Shown here in pieces: positions 1 to 12,193 of a stretch of DNA of 64,000 bases. Each line of letters starts with the position of its first letter. Position 1 is the stretch's first letter. The translations under genes and the position numbers were made by a program. The DNA lies in the NCBI RefSeq assembly GCF_034140825.1, contig NC_089036.1, forward strand, positions 21,879,001 to 21,943,000, given 5' to 3'. The notes under the pieces were generated by a model, which saw only the letters and a list, made by a program, of their open reading frames with translations, was not told where the DNA came from and did no database searches. The stretch comes from Oryza sativa Japonica Group (lineage: Eukaryota; Streptophyta; Magnoliopsida; Poales; Poaceae).

Positions 1-384
1 TCCGCGAACATCATCAAGCGTGAGCAGCAGGTCATCGGTGGGCTTCGATGGTGAGCACTTGTACACCGCGGTGGAGTTGAAATTTGCCGTAGGTGAGACG
101 AATAGCAGCTTAGGAGCTGACGACATCTCCTCGGCTCTCGCTGCGTAGAGTTGACCAAATTCCTCGGAAGACAGCATTGCGTCCCAGGAGCGGCAGGCAG
201 CCCGGAAGCGAAGGATGGATTTGACGGGCAACCGCAGGCACACCTCCGTCAGCAACTCGTCAGGTAGCATCGCGGCCGCATGACGGGATGGTACAGATTT
301 CCTCCTCCTCCTCTTGCTTCCCGGGGCCAACGTAGCCGTCTCCGGCAGCACGGACCTCTTCCTCTTGCTGTCTTGCTGCATCAT
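1..384 (-). CDS. F-box protein, N-terminal part
   Basis: The reverse strand reads from ATG at 384 (MMQQDSKRKRSVLPE) through a basic stretch (SKRRRRKS) into a clear F-box beginning AAAMLPDELLTEVCLRLP, followed by SILRFRAACRSWDAMLSS and the segment KLLFVSPTANFNS typical of F-box-associated domains. F-box proteins bind SKP1 and present substrates to an SCF ubiquitin ligase; the substrate side lies outside the window, so the target is unknown. The frame is open to base 1 and the gene continues beyond the edge. The start was chosen because ATG-ATG lies about 55 bases below a TATA-like run at 438-445; the frame stays open further upstream, so a longer N-terminus cannot be excluded. Rice has several hundred such genes, many of them pseudogenes; this part shows no damage. 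Confidence 0.75.
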   Translation of the reverse strand, partial: MMQQDSKRKRSVLPETATLAPGSKRRRRKSVPSRHAAAMLPDELLTEVCLRLPVKSILRFRAACRSWDAMLSSEEFGQLYAARAEEMSSAPKLLFVSPTANFNSTAVYKCSPSKPTDDLLLTLDDVRG

Positions 385-930
385 GTTGCCTTCAAACTTG
401 ACGACCCTGGGTCTGCGGCGGTCGACGGTGGTGGGGCATATATAGCACCGGGTTCCCCCCGGCTCCGATCCGAATCGGACTGTTGCGTCTATTTCCGTCT
501 CGGCTTCTGCGGGAGAGGGGCCAAACCGCCTTGGGGAGGCCGTGCCCCGAAGCGAAGCAACGCTCCCCTCGCCGTCGTCGAGCCGCCGCCCCGACGAGGA
601 GGATAGATGGAGGGGGGTGGCGCTACCGGCCGGAAGGGGGAGGGAGTCGCCCCTCGATCCGAGTCGGACGGCGCTCGCCGGCCACGCCGCCTCCCGATCC
701 GTGCCGGTGGGGGTGGGAGGAGAGGAGGGATGGTGCACCGCCTTGCGCCGTCGTCGGAGAGGACAGAGAGGAGGGGGAGTCGCCGCCGTGGGATCCGAGG
801 TCGTGCTGTACAGCCAGATCCGCGCCGCTGGTCGTCGGAGCAAAGGAGGGGTGGTCGCAGCCGTGGGAGAGGACGGAGATGTGTGGTTCGCCGCCGTGGG
901 AATCTGGGAGCCGAGTGAAGGGAGAGAGAG

Positions 931-966
<36 letters not shown>

Positions 967-978
967 GGAGGGGGTTCC
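385..978. other. GC-rich upstream region with poly-G tract
   Basis: Strongly GC-rich sequence between the F-box start and the first inverted repeat. It is open in several frames on both strands, as expected of GC-rich low-complexity DNA. A phrase like GTCGCCGCCGTGGGA recurs three times near 778-902 with small changes, suggesting degenerate short duplication. It ends in an uninterrupted run of 33 G at 933-965. No convincing protein is seen. Confidence 0.5.
438..445 (-). promoter_or_regulatory. TATA-like box of the F-box gene
   Basis: A TATATA run on the reverse strand about 55 bases upstream of the chosen F-box start codon. The distance fits a short leader. No other core element was recognised. 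Confidence 0.4.
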
Positions 979-1158
979 TGCCGTTGCACTCATCCATGCC
1001 ACACATTTTTTAACAACGGCTGTATGGAGTGACCCCACCACAGTGATTAATTAGGGGCATCTAATCAATAGAATTAGTTGTTTCTCTCCTGGAAAAAAAT
1101 CACCGATAGAATTAGTTATTTCTCTCCTGGAAAAATTCAACGAATACGCCGTGGTTAA
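979..1158 (+). repeat. Left copy of a ~180-bp inverted repeat
   Basis: Begins TGCCGTTGCACTCATCCATG and runs to about 1158. Its reverse complement is found at 6617-6800 with only a few differences and small gaps. Inside each copy a ~36-base phrase (GATAGAATTAGTT..TTTCTCTCCTGGAAAAA) is itself repeated twice in tandem. The outer ends align base for base, so the pair looks like the termini of one 5.8-kb element. No flanking target duplication was found. Confidence 0.75.
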
Positions 1159-1194
1159 GCATGTGAAAACATTAGCAAAAGCTTTAATAAATCA

Positions 1195-1240
1195 CTAGTA
1201 AACATGCACGTGCAACGCACGTTTCCCACATCATATCACA
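1195..1240 (-). mobile_element. Helitron-like 3' terminus
   Basis: On the reverse strand the sequence reads a short GC hairpin (CGTGC-GTT-GCACG) followed a few bases later by CTAG and then T. This is the terminal arrangement of plant Helitrons: a hairpin about 10 bases before CTRR, inserted next to T. The matching 5' TC end, which would lie at higher coordinates, was not identified, so the element's extent is unknown. Confidence 0.5.
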
Positions 1241-1583
1241 CTAATCATGTTCAATCACCCAAAGATTATAGCATCTTTCCACATTATATATTACACTGAA
1301 CATGCAAACAAACTAAGTTCAAGAATTACATATATTGTAGTGTAAATTGCAATATCTTAATAACTCTTTTGTAGACACTTTTTATATAAAAAAAATGCAA
1401 AGCAGAGAACGATATGAAATGTACAATGTTGTCACAGCTTTGATATACACTAAGCTCAACTCTATCTATAGCATCTAATCATGCACTTACATCCCACCAC
1501 TGATGTAAATCACATGCGAGACACACACAAGCAACTTAAAGTAAGCAAACTAACACAACGATCTAAAACAACGACTTAACAAG

Positions 1584-4500
1584 TCACTCTAATTCTTCCG
1601 AGCATCGGAGGTCGATTGAAGGTTCTTTCGGCTCGTCTTCATCATCTTGAGTTGCTACCCACTCAATCTTGGAATGGTTGCGTTTGGATTCTTCTTCTTC
1701 ATCATCACTTATGATGATGACCGGAGGATCTGCTTGAGTTAGGGCAACTTCTTTCTCCACCACACGAACCTTTGGCGCCAATTGATAGCGAGGGACAAAT
1801 AGAGCTCTCTTCCTTGCGGTAAGACGAATTCTGGCCTTCTGCGGTGGCGCTTCTCCCTTCAATGCGGCTAGTTCCTTCTCCAAACGATCCACTTTGTCTT
1901 CTAGCTTGCAAATCTTACCACGATTCCGGTCTTCACGATCTTGAGCTGCCAACACAATCTCCGCACGACTTTCATCCATAGCCCACAGCATCTCAACCAA
2001 ATGCCTTGTGGTAGCATCATTCTCAATTCCTTCAGTCTCAAGGTAACTGCCACGGTCACTTCCCTGGGGTTGACGAGGATGATAGCGATACTCAGTATCG
2101 GCCAACTGATCACTATAACGATCGCGGAGCTCTCCTATGGCGATCCTTGCCACCTCCTGACTTGCATGGATGTAGTTTCTTCCTCCAGCTTCGAACATCA
2201 CTGAGGGGATATCTTCACTATTACTGTTCAAGGTGACTTTGACTCGGCACTTCTCTTCATGACGATCATGAGGAATCTGGGCATAAAAAGGGGCAGTCCC
2301 GAATCCAATGACAAAGGACATTGTACGCAACTCCTGGACAAAACCCTCAACACCAAACAAGTACTCAGGCTTGTAGCGCGGCATCTAAAGACAAGTGAAA
2401 GGAGGGAGTTAAGACATTTATCCAATTAATAGCACAAGTTTTGGGATTAATTTGAATAAAGTTTAGAAGATCAAGGTAAAAGGTAATTAAATAAAGTAAA
2501 CCAAACTTGCAAGATAAGTTGAAACAGTTGGAAACAAGGCCACAAGTTTTGTACTTTTGAACAACAGGTTTTAAAAGAAATAAAAGAAAGTTATAAAATC
2601 ATCATGCTAAATTTATTTTATTGCAGCAAGATTAAATAAAACAATATTGTAAAACTTTTGCTGGTAAAATGAGCCATTAGTACAGTAATAGATGTACAGT
2701 ACTAATAACACTGGAATAAATTTTTAATGAGAACCATTAAAAGAGATTAAGAAGTGCATGTGCCATTAGTTTGGTTTAATTAAAAGAGAAAGGGAGGAGA
2801 ACAGTTCTACTTTTCCAATATTTTTAGAGGGCTTCTATAGGTAACCATTTGGCATAACCTAGGGTCAAGGAGGCTCTGATACCAACTTGTCACGCCCGGA
2901 ATTTCTATCCAAAATTCCAAACGCTTACATGTGTGTGAACCCTCGTCCAGGAATCAACCGAGGCACACAATAACAAATTGATAATAGAGTACAATTATTA
3001 CTCTAATAGCGAATAAAATATTATTACAGAGGTAGATAGTTCCTCTCAATCAATAAAGATCTAAGCAGCGGAAAGTAAAATAAACGGCGCAGACGGCTCC
3101 ACTCCACAGGCAGCTTGACCAAGACTACACCTAATCCTCCACACCATCAGCTTCATTGAAGAACTCTTCCTCTGATGAATGATTGCAAGGTGAGTATATG
3201 ACATACTCAGCAAGTCACGCAGCAAATATGCAAGTGCACAAGGATACCAAAGGATGGCATAATATAGGCTCATTTGCAAAAGCAGCATTTAGCAAACATT
3301 GGAGAATTTAATAAAACAGTTAAGTATTAAACAATATTAAACCAACACTATACAACATACCCTGTTGTATAGGCCCAACCATTCTGACAACCACACCCGG
3401 CTGAACAGATCTATTCTCCAAACCAGGAATTAAACAAATTATTACCAATTAAAGCATCATTTACTATGGTGAGAAGTGTGGGACTAATCACGAAAGACAT
3501 TGCTCGACCCGCCCATAACCGCGGGTACGGCTATTCGAATAGTTTTACTCTGATCAGAGGTGTACCACTGTACCCACAAGACACAGCCCCACATCATGTC
3601 ACCATGTGCCTTAGTACCACCACGGTACCTCGGAAAGGAGCTGTGACATTACCTCTCGCACAACACAATCCACTACAGTGCACCGTTCCTGGATCATAAT
3701 CTCCCCCTCAAAACCAGAGGTAATGGACTCCCCAGCGACCCCCGTGGGCTTATCTCCGCCACTTCTCAGTCTGGTGCTCCGCAATGAACCATGCTATACA
3801 AAAGGTAAAGCCGTTGCCCACGCTGGCTTGTGGTTGGCACGATTAATGTTTCACAACCGAAACTCGTGAACCGGTCCTTAATTGTCATGAGCACGACTCT
3901 CAAAACCATGTGCTCACAACCCACCATTATCAAATTTTAGTTGGCAAGTAATTAATTAACCAATCACGATTAACCATCGTGAACTATCATTAAGCCATTA
4001 TTAAATTATAATGATTCATAAGTTATCCCAAAAGTGAACTAGTGTTTCTAAGCAGGGCTAAGCAATTACATCTAACATCTAGTTGAACCAATCCAATATA
4101 TAAGGTTCAACCAGTCAAATTATATTAACCCAAGGTATCAAGGAATAAGGTAAACAAGAACAATAGGGCCATAACAAAGAATAGGTTGATTCCACCCAAT
4201 GACATTCGAAAATAAATGCAATAGTTGAATAGAAACAATAGCTTTAAATAGGATCAACATGCTCAAAGGGTTGTTTGGGATCTGTGTGACTTGCCTTGCT
4301 GGCCTTGGAACTCTTCAAACTCTTCTCCGGCGAAAACGGACTCTCCGGAAACGACGGAATCTAAGCAGAAAAGAGCAAAATCACCAAAACAGCACATAAA
4401 CAAGCATGAACAGTACATGTGGATATTTTTAACATGTAGATCTCAATTTTAGAAAAAAATTAGAGACTTGAACCAACTAAATCGGAGCTAAGATGAATTA

Positions 4501-5857
4501 GTTATGAATTTTTAAAGATTATATCGGATTAAAACACTTAAACTGATTTTAATTGAATTATGACGCAATAATGAATTGTTTTTGAAAAGGAAAAGAGGAT
4601 TTATTGCGTCAGCGGCTAGGGTTTGCGGTGGACCGGGCGCACGGGCGGCGGTTCACGCGAACGGACGGCCGAGATCGATCCATCTAAAACGGACGGCCGA
4701 GATCAATCGGGTCCACGGCGGCTCACGGCGGACGGCCCCAATAACGTCAGCGATGACGTCATCTATGGCGGCGGCGGCTCGGCGGCTCGGACGGCTCGGG
4801 CGGCGCAAGCTCACCAGCGAACGGCGGCACGAGGACGCAAACGGAGGGCACCAGGACGAAGCGGACGACACGGCGAACTCACCGGCGACCAAAACGACGG
4901 CGGAAACCCAACGGACGGTGACGGCGACGAAGAAGAAGCGGCGGAGCTCTTCGGGTTGACGGCGGCGACGATGCTCCAGTAGTCTCCGACGACGGCGAAG
5001 CAGCGGACAAGGACGGCGGCGACTTGGCGATCCCGACGGTGGCCTTCCCGAGCGACGGCGACGGCTGGAACGACGGCGGCGCACGGCTGGAGCGACGGCG
5101 GCGACGGCTGAGCTAGGGCGCACGGCGCTAGGACTCTTCCGACGACGAGAGGCGAAGGCGAAGGGAGCGACGGGTAGAGGAGAGCTCGGGGGTCCTTTTA
5201 AAGGGGCTCGGAGGCGGCGGCGAAGGCCCACGGCGACCGGCGACGAGAAGGAAAGATCGGGCTCAAAGCCGATCCGAGTCGACCTCGAACCCATCGGTTT
5301 CCAAACCGATTTAGCCGAAGATTCCAAAGGAGAAAAGGTGGAGGAGATCCCGGAGATCGTTTCCCCTCTATTGATTCGGCCGGAGAAGGAAAGGAACGGC
5401 CGGATTTGGAAGGGAACGGCGGCGGCGGCGCGCTAGGGTTTCGGCCCGAGGAAGACGACGGGCCTGACAGGCGAGACCCACCTGTCAGCGACAACGCGCT
5501 CGCGCGCGGGCGGCTGCGGCTGCGGACTGGGCCGACTTGGGCCGAGGAGAGAGAGAGAGCGGTTTTGGGCCGACTTTCAGCCCAAAGCCAAAAGAAACTT
5601 TTAAAACCTTTTTCAATTTAAATTATTTCTTAAATGCAATTCCATTTATTAAAAATACTTCCTTAGCTCAAATAAATCCCAGAAAAATCTAGGAATTATA
5701 GAATTAAGCAAAGTATTTAATGAAATTTTATCTGGCCCCTTTTTATATTGGAATTTATTTATTAAAATTAGATCTTCTTTTCAAGACTTGTAAAATAAAT
5801 TCTAAAAATTCCATTTAAACAACAATTTATAAATTTTGAATTTTTAGGGTGTGACAT
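1584..5857 (-). mobile_element. LTR retroelement fossil with ~3-kb LTR, gypsy-like
   Basis: A reverse-strand long terminal repeat spans about 2889-5857, beginning TGTCACACCC and ending GGGCGTGACA. It is followed after three bases by TGGTATCAGAGC (about 2875-2886), the primer site for initiator tRNA-Met. A leader and then an open frame at 1584-2384 follow; that frame encodes a charged protein with a coiled-coil-like middle and acidic tail, of a type common in rice retroelement annotation. LTRs near 3 kb are known in some rice Ty3/gypsy families (RIRE3/RIRE8 type), but the family is inferred. No second LTR is present. The element is broken and incomplete; age cannot be estimated from one LTR. 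Confidence 0.7.
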
Positions 5858-6616
5858 AATCTCAGTGGAAAAAAGCACTTTGCTTTGCAGCAAAGTCTAA
5901 GGGGGAGTTGTTCCAAGCAGCAAACAACACAATTTCTATAAATTCTCTTATAACAAATGGTTTTCCCCGTGAGAATTGAAAAAAAAAATAAAGAATCATA
6001 TAAAAGTATTCAGACATGACCAGAGCAAACTCGCACAATGCCATCAGAACAACCTACGCGCTTATAAGTCAATAGAAAATTGATAGGTCATCTAAATGGT
6101 AGCCAAAGGAAGCATAATATGGAACGTTGGAGTATATTGGCAATTTAGATGCTTTATTTCTTGCGGAAGAGAACTTTCAGCTTATGCCAGATGAATAGCA
6201 AAGGTCAAATTAACTTCATGTAACACTGCACAACAAATACATTCTTCCTACAACATTCTCTAGTTTGTCAAAAGTCATGGACATGACATGCTTTTAATTA
6301 AATATACCGTACATTCTTGCATGTATCAATAGAGTTATTCAAGGTAGCTGCTGGTCCTGCCACCCAATAAGGGTTAATTTTTACTGTTGGTGTGTGTAGC
6401 ATCTTGTTACATGTTATATTTTATAAAACATTTAGTCAAAATGTCAAATAATGAAATGGATTTCCTATGGTTAACATAAATGGAACAGATTGGATAGAGA
6501 GAGAATGCTTAATGGTATGGTTAAACTCATGAATTAGCCTGCGAAATTGCATGAAAGTGAATAACTCAATGAACAATGTACTTGACCATGCAAAAAATGC
6601 CTAATTAGTTATTTCC
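5858..6616. other. AT-rich spacer inside the inverted-repeat segment
   Basis: AT-rich sequence between the LTR end and the right inverted repeat. No open frame of protein-like composition, RNA gene or obvious repeat was seen. Confidence 0.5.
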
Positions 6617-6800
6617 AAAGCCACGGCGTATTCGTTGAATTTTTCCAGGAGAGAAATAACTAATTCTATCGTTGATTTTTTCCAGGAGAGAAACAACTAA
6701 TTCTATTGATTAGATGCCCCTAATTAATTAATCACTGTGGTGGGGTCACTCCATACAGCCGTTGATACAAAAATGTGTGGCATGGATGAGTGCAACGGCA
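6617..6800 (-). repeat. Right copy of the ~180-bp inverted repeat
   Basis: Reverse complement of 979-1158, sharing the outer end (reverse strand TGCCGTTGCACTCATCC), the conserved middle and the internal two-copy phrase. By eye identity is above 90 percent, so the two copies separated fairly recently or were kept similar. Confidence 0.75.
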
Positions 6801-7010
6801 ATGTTTGCCGTTTGCTCCAAAGGCAGACGATGTGAACTCGGGGGGAGGAAGGCCGGAAAAGTGATTTTTATTTTTTGTTTTGGATTACAGGGTGTTAAGT
6901 GGAAACTTTGGACCTCCACCTAAATTGAAAAAAAAAAGAACTGAAATAAAAAGTGTCAGGGACTGAAATATAAAATTAAAGCTACACCTAGGGTTGAGAA
7001 AATACTTAAA

Positions 7011-7997
7011 GTCAGACGTCCGATCAACGGATAAACAATCGGACGCGTCGGACACCTGCTTGTATATTTCAGCCTATACGAACTACAGAGTGTACCAGTC
7101 AATAGCTTCTCTATACATCTTTTCTTTTCTCATTCACAGTTATGCTGCACATGTCATGTCATGTCTATTCATACATGTCCACACGTAATTTTTTTTACTC
7201 ATCTCCACCCTTTTCTCCGCCTTTAAATGTTTTTTCTCCTAAAATAATTATCCAATCTATAATATGATTACATCATTGTATTCCTTACAATTAAATCTTA
7301 ACAACAAGATATCACACGATTATATTTTGATAAAAAATCAAACGATGTTTCACCCATAATAAAAGTTTGTTTCAGTTCACTCTATAAAATGTTTTAGAGA
7401 AATGCAACATTTAAAAATACAGGCTGCAACACTAGCAACCACTTATATGAAACACTGAGTCCTAATGAGTGAAACAAATAAAACATATCACAGATACAAT
7501 ATATTTGTAAAAACCCGATATTGTTGAAATATTTTTATATCACATATGAACACTAAACTATAATTATTGAAACATTATAAAATACTTGCTAAAACATTCT
7601 AGGAACACCACGTGCAACATTTGCAAATTAAATAGTGAAACACCATATGAATACTGACTGAAACATTTAAATATAATAGGTGCAACATTTGAAAAATTCA
7701 TGAATAAAGCTAAATATTTTTTTCATCGGATTATAGTCATGTTTGGTCTTATTTTAAAGATTTAATTGCAACGAATTTAGTGGTGCAATCGAATCATGAA
7801 TTGGAGAAGTAATTTAAGAGAAAAAATAGTTTAAAGTTTGCTAAAAAAAACTTAAACCAACCTAACTTTTGTTTTCTAGTATAGATGCATGGCTTCCTAC
7901 GCTTGCAGTGGGCTGCACCTGGTGCTGGTGTGTCTGCATGTGTTGGCGGAGGTGGAGGTGAGCGTCCGATTTTTAGCTAAAACATCGGACGTCCGAT
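7011..7997. mobile_element. ~1-kb nonautonomous DNA element with inverted ends
   Basis: The left end reads GTCAGACGTCCGAT then, after a short gap, AATCGGACG; the right end is the inverted equivalent (CGTCCGATTTTTAG..ATCGGACGTCCGAT). The ends match over about 32 bases with a variable centre. The interior is AT-rich with many phrases like TGAAACA and TGCAACAT and no coding potential. The superfamily is uncertain; Mutator-like is possible. No clear target duplication. Confidence 0.5.
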
Positions 7998-8014
7998 CCG
8001 TAGTCACCTCCCTA

Positions 8015-8163
8015 GGGTTGTGTTTAGTTCACACCAAAATTGGAAGTTTAGTTGAAATTGGAATAATGTGACGAAAAAGTTGAAAGTTTGTGTATGTAGG
8101 AAAGTTTTGATGTGATGAAAAAGTTAGAAGTTTGAAGAAAAATTTTGGAACTAAACACGGCGC
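8015..8163 (+). mobile_element. MITE, family A copy 1
   Basis: A ~150-bp element with ends TGTTTAGTTC and GAACTAAACACGG and a core like GTATGTAGGAAAGTTTTGATGTGATG. The same family recurs at 24687-24826, 25381-25526, 57803-57932 and 60258-60404. It is noncoding and the ends are inverted. Confidence 0.7.
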
Positions 8164-8236
8164 TAGAGTCACTTAATTTAGCCTATGTGGCATTATAGGA
8201 CTCCTCTAATCAGAAGGACAATTGTTAACGCCCTGA

Positions 8237-10813
8237 CTACTTATTACTCCTTCTGTCCCATAATATAAGGCCCCCATGACATGATTTGTGAACGATGATA
8301 TGTAGGTGATTCTGACCGTCTCTTGGTGAATGACCAAATCGCTCCCTAGGAGGTGATTTTGGTCTTTTCCCTTCATTGTGAACTTCCTCACCTCCTTGCT
8401 TCTCATACTTATTCAAAAGCATATCGAAGGTCACCTTAGTCTTCTTTGGAGCTTTAGAACTTGAAACTTCACTCCTATTCTCCTTCCAAACACCAACCTC
8501 CGGATTCTTTGGCACCATCATCTTTGGCCTAGGCTCTCCAATGACCACTTCTTTCCCCTTAGTAGATTCAGCTTGCTCCAGCCGAATCAACACATTCTTA
8601 TCATTAAAATTAATTGTATTCACCGGAAAAGGATCATGATCAAGCTTCATCTTAAAACCATCGTAAATTTCAATCGTCCTTCATCTATGGCCGATTAAAC
8701 TTGTCGTCGAAACACATTGCAATCATTAGTAGAATGAGAATGAGAATCATGACATTTACAATAAGCTCAACGTTTTAATTCCTATTGAGATTGTATGACA
8801 TGGCCTTTAGGTAACCTTATTTGCTTTTCTTGCAAAAGATAATCAAAAATCTTATCACATTTGGCTACATTAAAACTATACTTAACCTCACCTTGCCGAT
8901 CTTTACGAGGAGTCGGCATTAAATTAGAACAAACAAAAGGCTTATTTTTGTTAGTCCATAACCACTCAGCAACATACATATCATGATTACCATTATCATT
9001 AGAATCACTAGCCTCATCCCATTGCGCTAAGAATTGACCTACATGCTCTTATGTGGTCCTACTATCATCACCACTAAATTTGGTAAATTCGGGAACTCTA
9101 TAGCCATGAGGATATGGGATGTTATCATAGTAATCAGGTTACGGCTTTTGGTAAACCTTAGCATGATTCCTAGCTTCAATCCCGAATTTATCCCTAATAA
9201 TACCACTAATCAATTCCTCTATATTCTCAGGCCTATGCTGATTTGGTGGTGGGTTTGGTGGCATAAGAGGTTGTGGTTGCGGCACAATATAATTATATTG
9301 GCCATACCTAGTATTGGGAGGATATCTTCTAGTAAGATCATTATAAATATTAGGGATATGTGGGGGAACTTGAGGACTAACAGTAGATATAGGGGAATCA
9401 TGTGCTGGAATATGGTATAAAAGCCCATTATTTGTCATTGGATCAATCCCCTGTATCGGGATAATTGCGCCGGTCTGACCGGTCCAAGGCCCGGTCTGAC
9501 CAGCATCCAGAGGCGCGGTCAGACCGGGAAAGAACCCGGTCTAACCGGCCATCTGGCCGGTCTGACCGGCGGTAAACGCGCGGTCGGACCGGCCATCTGG
9601 CCCGGTCGGACCGGCTGAATGCACAGCTTATCCCTCACCGGTTGTTTGCATATTCGCCCCCATCGGTTTTGTTGTATATTTGATCAACAAGGGCTTTGCT
9701 AGTACTGGTAGAGGCTTTAGTCTGAAAATCGGCTAAAAAAGAACCGAATTTATTCCTCATAAAATCTTCAATTCGCGCATCAAAACGAGATTCAAAAGAT
9801 GCATCTAATTTATTATTTGAAGCAACAATGGATGAATCTATTGTATTGCCACGAGATTTTGGATAGGAATTGGTACCTCTTCAGCACCTACCGAATCAAA
9901 AGTAGATTTAGGCAACGGTCTAGGCTTGAGAACCACAGGTCTTGGTGCACGATCTCATCAGCATCTCCTGCGTGACCGCCTTGATGTGCTCCTCCATGAT
10001 CTTGTGTGCTTCCCCATCAAGATCCTCCAATGAGATTGGCATGATATTGGATGGTTCCACCTCTGGCTTGGTCATTTTCGTCATGGCGGCGTCGAAGTTG
10101 AGACGACGTTGAGCTGATTTCCCCAGCGGAGCCGCCAAAAATCGTGTTGGCAACTTTTTGTGACAAGTTGACAAGCACGATCGCAGCACCTAAAGCTTTG
10201 CGGTGATTCTAGAGTCGCCAACCACCTCAATCAAGCAAAAGCTAAACCAAGATGGGTTTTAATAAACTAAACCGGCTAGCGGAGCAGATATAGATAGAAC
10301 GATAGATAACTACCCGTCTTGTGGGCAAAACGGAAGGTTTTCAGAACAAACCTACAAAGAGGTGTCGCATTCTCGCAACGGCGGCGGACGATTTACAACG
10401 CAAATCGACAAAGATGGACAAACTAAACTAAAACTAGAAGCAAAAGTAAAAGAACGATTCGATTGATTGATAGTTGATTGATAGATTACAATTAAACCGG
10501 CCTTGTCCCTTATATAGGGGTTGGTCTTGCCCTCTACAGGCCCTCCTCCACGTTCGACTCGGGATAGAATCCAAAGGAAACCCGAAACATGCCTTCCCGA
10601 GCAAGGAAACCTCGAGACCCGACGAAACAGACTCGGCTTCAGACTTTGGCGGTCAGACCGGCCACACACCGCCGGTTTGACCGGCCCACTGTCGGCGGTC
10701 TGACCGGCCAACATACGACGGTCAGACCAGCCTTCTCAGCGGAAAATCGGCAGATTTCCAAACTTTGGCAATTTTCCTATTTTATTCCTAGGTGCCAAAT
10801 TTGGGTGTAAACA
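8237..10813 (-). mobile_element. Second LTR retroelement fossil (gag part and one LTR)
   Basis: The reverse strand shows an LTR at about 10145-10813 (start TGTTTACACCC, end GCCAACA), a following GGCGGCTCCGCTGGGG segment like the primer region of related rice elements, and scattered gag-type frames at 9139-9438, 8782-8979 and 8237-8650. The last holds phrases such as DPFPVNTINF and VTFDMLLNKYEKQ that I know from rice gypsy-type gag annotation. Runs of GGTCTGACCGG occur between the LTR and gag (9465-9625) and inside the LTR (10648-10728). The element is broken with several breaks, and no second LTR is present. Confidence 0.7.
9465..9625. repeat. GGTCTGACCGG-motif cluster
   Basis: About eight variants of a near-palindromic CCGGTCTGACCGG phrase in 160 bases, both orientations, within the second LTR fossil. 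Similar motifs recur in its LTR at 10648-10728. Confidence 0.8.
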
Positions 10814-12193
10814 GATATTATGCATATTTCTCTATTAGGGCCAATCAAACATAACGTAATCATATTGATGAACTACTCCTACTTGGATGTATTGTCCTTC
10901 TCTACCAGAACAAATGCCAAGGGAGTAAGTTGTAATCCGGCATCAATCCCTATTCCCTATTGTTGTGAGCAAGGTACCCTTTGAATTTGCCTATGAGCAA
11001 GTATAATAGTGCTATAAGCCTACTATAAGCTTATATGGAGGAGAGATGTAATAAAAAGTTAAGGGTGTTGGCTCTCATGCAAGAGCTAGCTTAACACAAG
11101 CTCCAATACAAATACAATTAATGTATAAGTGAGAGATAGAGAGAGGAGAAGAAAATTGTAGCCAACCTTGTAGCTAATCTATTATATGTGTTAGCTTTAA
11201 GATGGGCTAATAGTAGGAAGTGAGCTCTATTATTATCTTTGCTCTATTAAGATTGGCTAATAGTAGGAAGTGAGCATCCTTGCTCTACTAAGAAAGTTTC
11301 ATCAATTGCTAATACCAGCCTTAAGTTCTTGAATGTCGTCACACATTGCCCGAAAATCCATGAAGCATAGCCAAATACACACCTCGAGACTCCATCTATC
11401 AATCTTAACTCAATAGTTTCATATTTATTTTGGCTCGATTATGTTTCGAGCCGAGATATAAAAGGTTTAGGTTTTAGATATGTTAGGCATCTTGTTTGGA
11501 TGTCATCGAGGATGGGGTGCTCAAAAAGATAAATAGGTGGTCAAGCTATCAATTGCTCGAAAAGTAACATTCTTGATGACTCTTGTTTTTCTATTTATCG
11601 TTGGGTAGCTCTATTAAGTTTGGCGGTTTCATGAGAGGAAGCCCTCCTGTCTTTCCTAATTGGTTCTTAGTTCTCAAACCTTGGACATTGTTGTTTATGC
11701 CATTTGCCCATCGGACATTGCTCAAATTTGTTGCAAAAGTCAGAAAAGGCTATGATCACAATAAAACTATTCAAAATTTTAACTTGTACAACAGAAACTA
11801 AAATGGGCAGTGTCTTGTGATAATTTAACTCAGGTATGCAAAAAATCAAATACACTTGTTTTTAAGGATAATCATCAGGTTGAGCCCTTATTGAGATTCT
11901 TTCTCTTCGTGCTGCATCACACATAATCTGTAAGATTATCAAACCAATGCGTTTCAAGTGCATCTTGTATTCCCACTCTCAAGTTGTATCATGTTGTTGG
12001 CACCATTGATGCCAACATGAAGTTGTCCATAGGCTAGCAATTTTAAGGGTCATTTATTTGGACAGAAGCTTTGAAAAACATATACACCTATTTTCAATTT
12101 TCGCAACAAGTTCTGTGCTTATTGTTACAGCTTCCAATGATAAGTTGGGTACAACTTTTAATCTATTTTTCAGATGAACATACACTGTATTTT
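10814..12193. other. Spacer with a MITE-like element
   Basis: 10994-11293 has inverted ends (GAGCAAGTATAATAGTGC on the left; the right end carries the inverted GCTAATAGTAGGAAGTGAGC phrase twice) and is probably a MITE related to the copies at 33026 and 44558. The rest is AT-rich with no supportable gene. The final ~150 bases are probably the 3' UTR of the zeta GST. Confidence 0.45.

Noticed and set aside
483-1054. Overlapping open frames on both strands
   Set aside because: GC-rich and poly-G sequence lacks stops by composition; glycine or proline runs, no domain, no conserved layout.
3466-3869. Small plus-strand frames within the long LTR
   Set aside because: Short, overlapping and inside a reverse-strand LTR; no protein features.
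8250-8275. Stowaway-like end (CTCCTTCTGTCCCATAATAT)
   Set aside because: Only one end is visible and it merges into the LTR fossil; too little to call an element.
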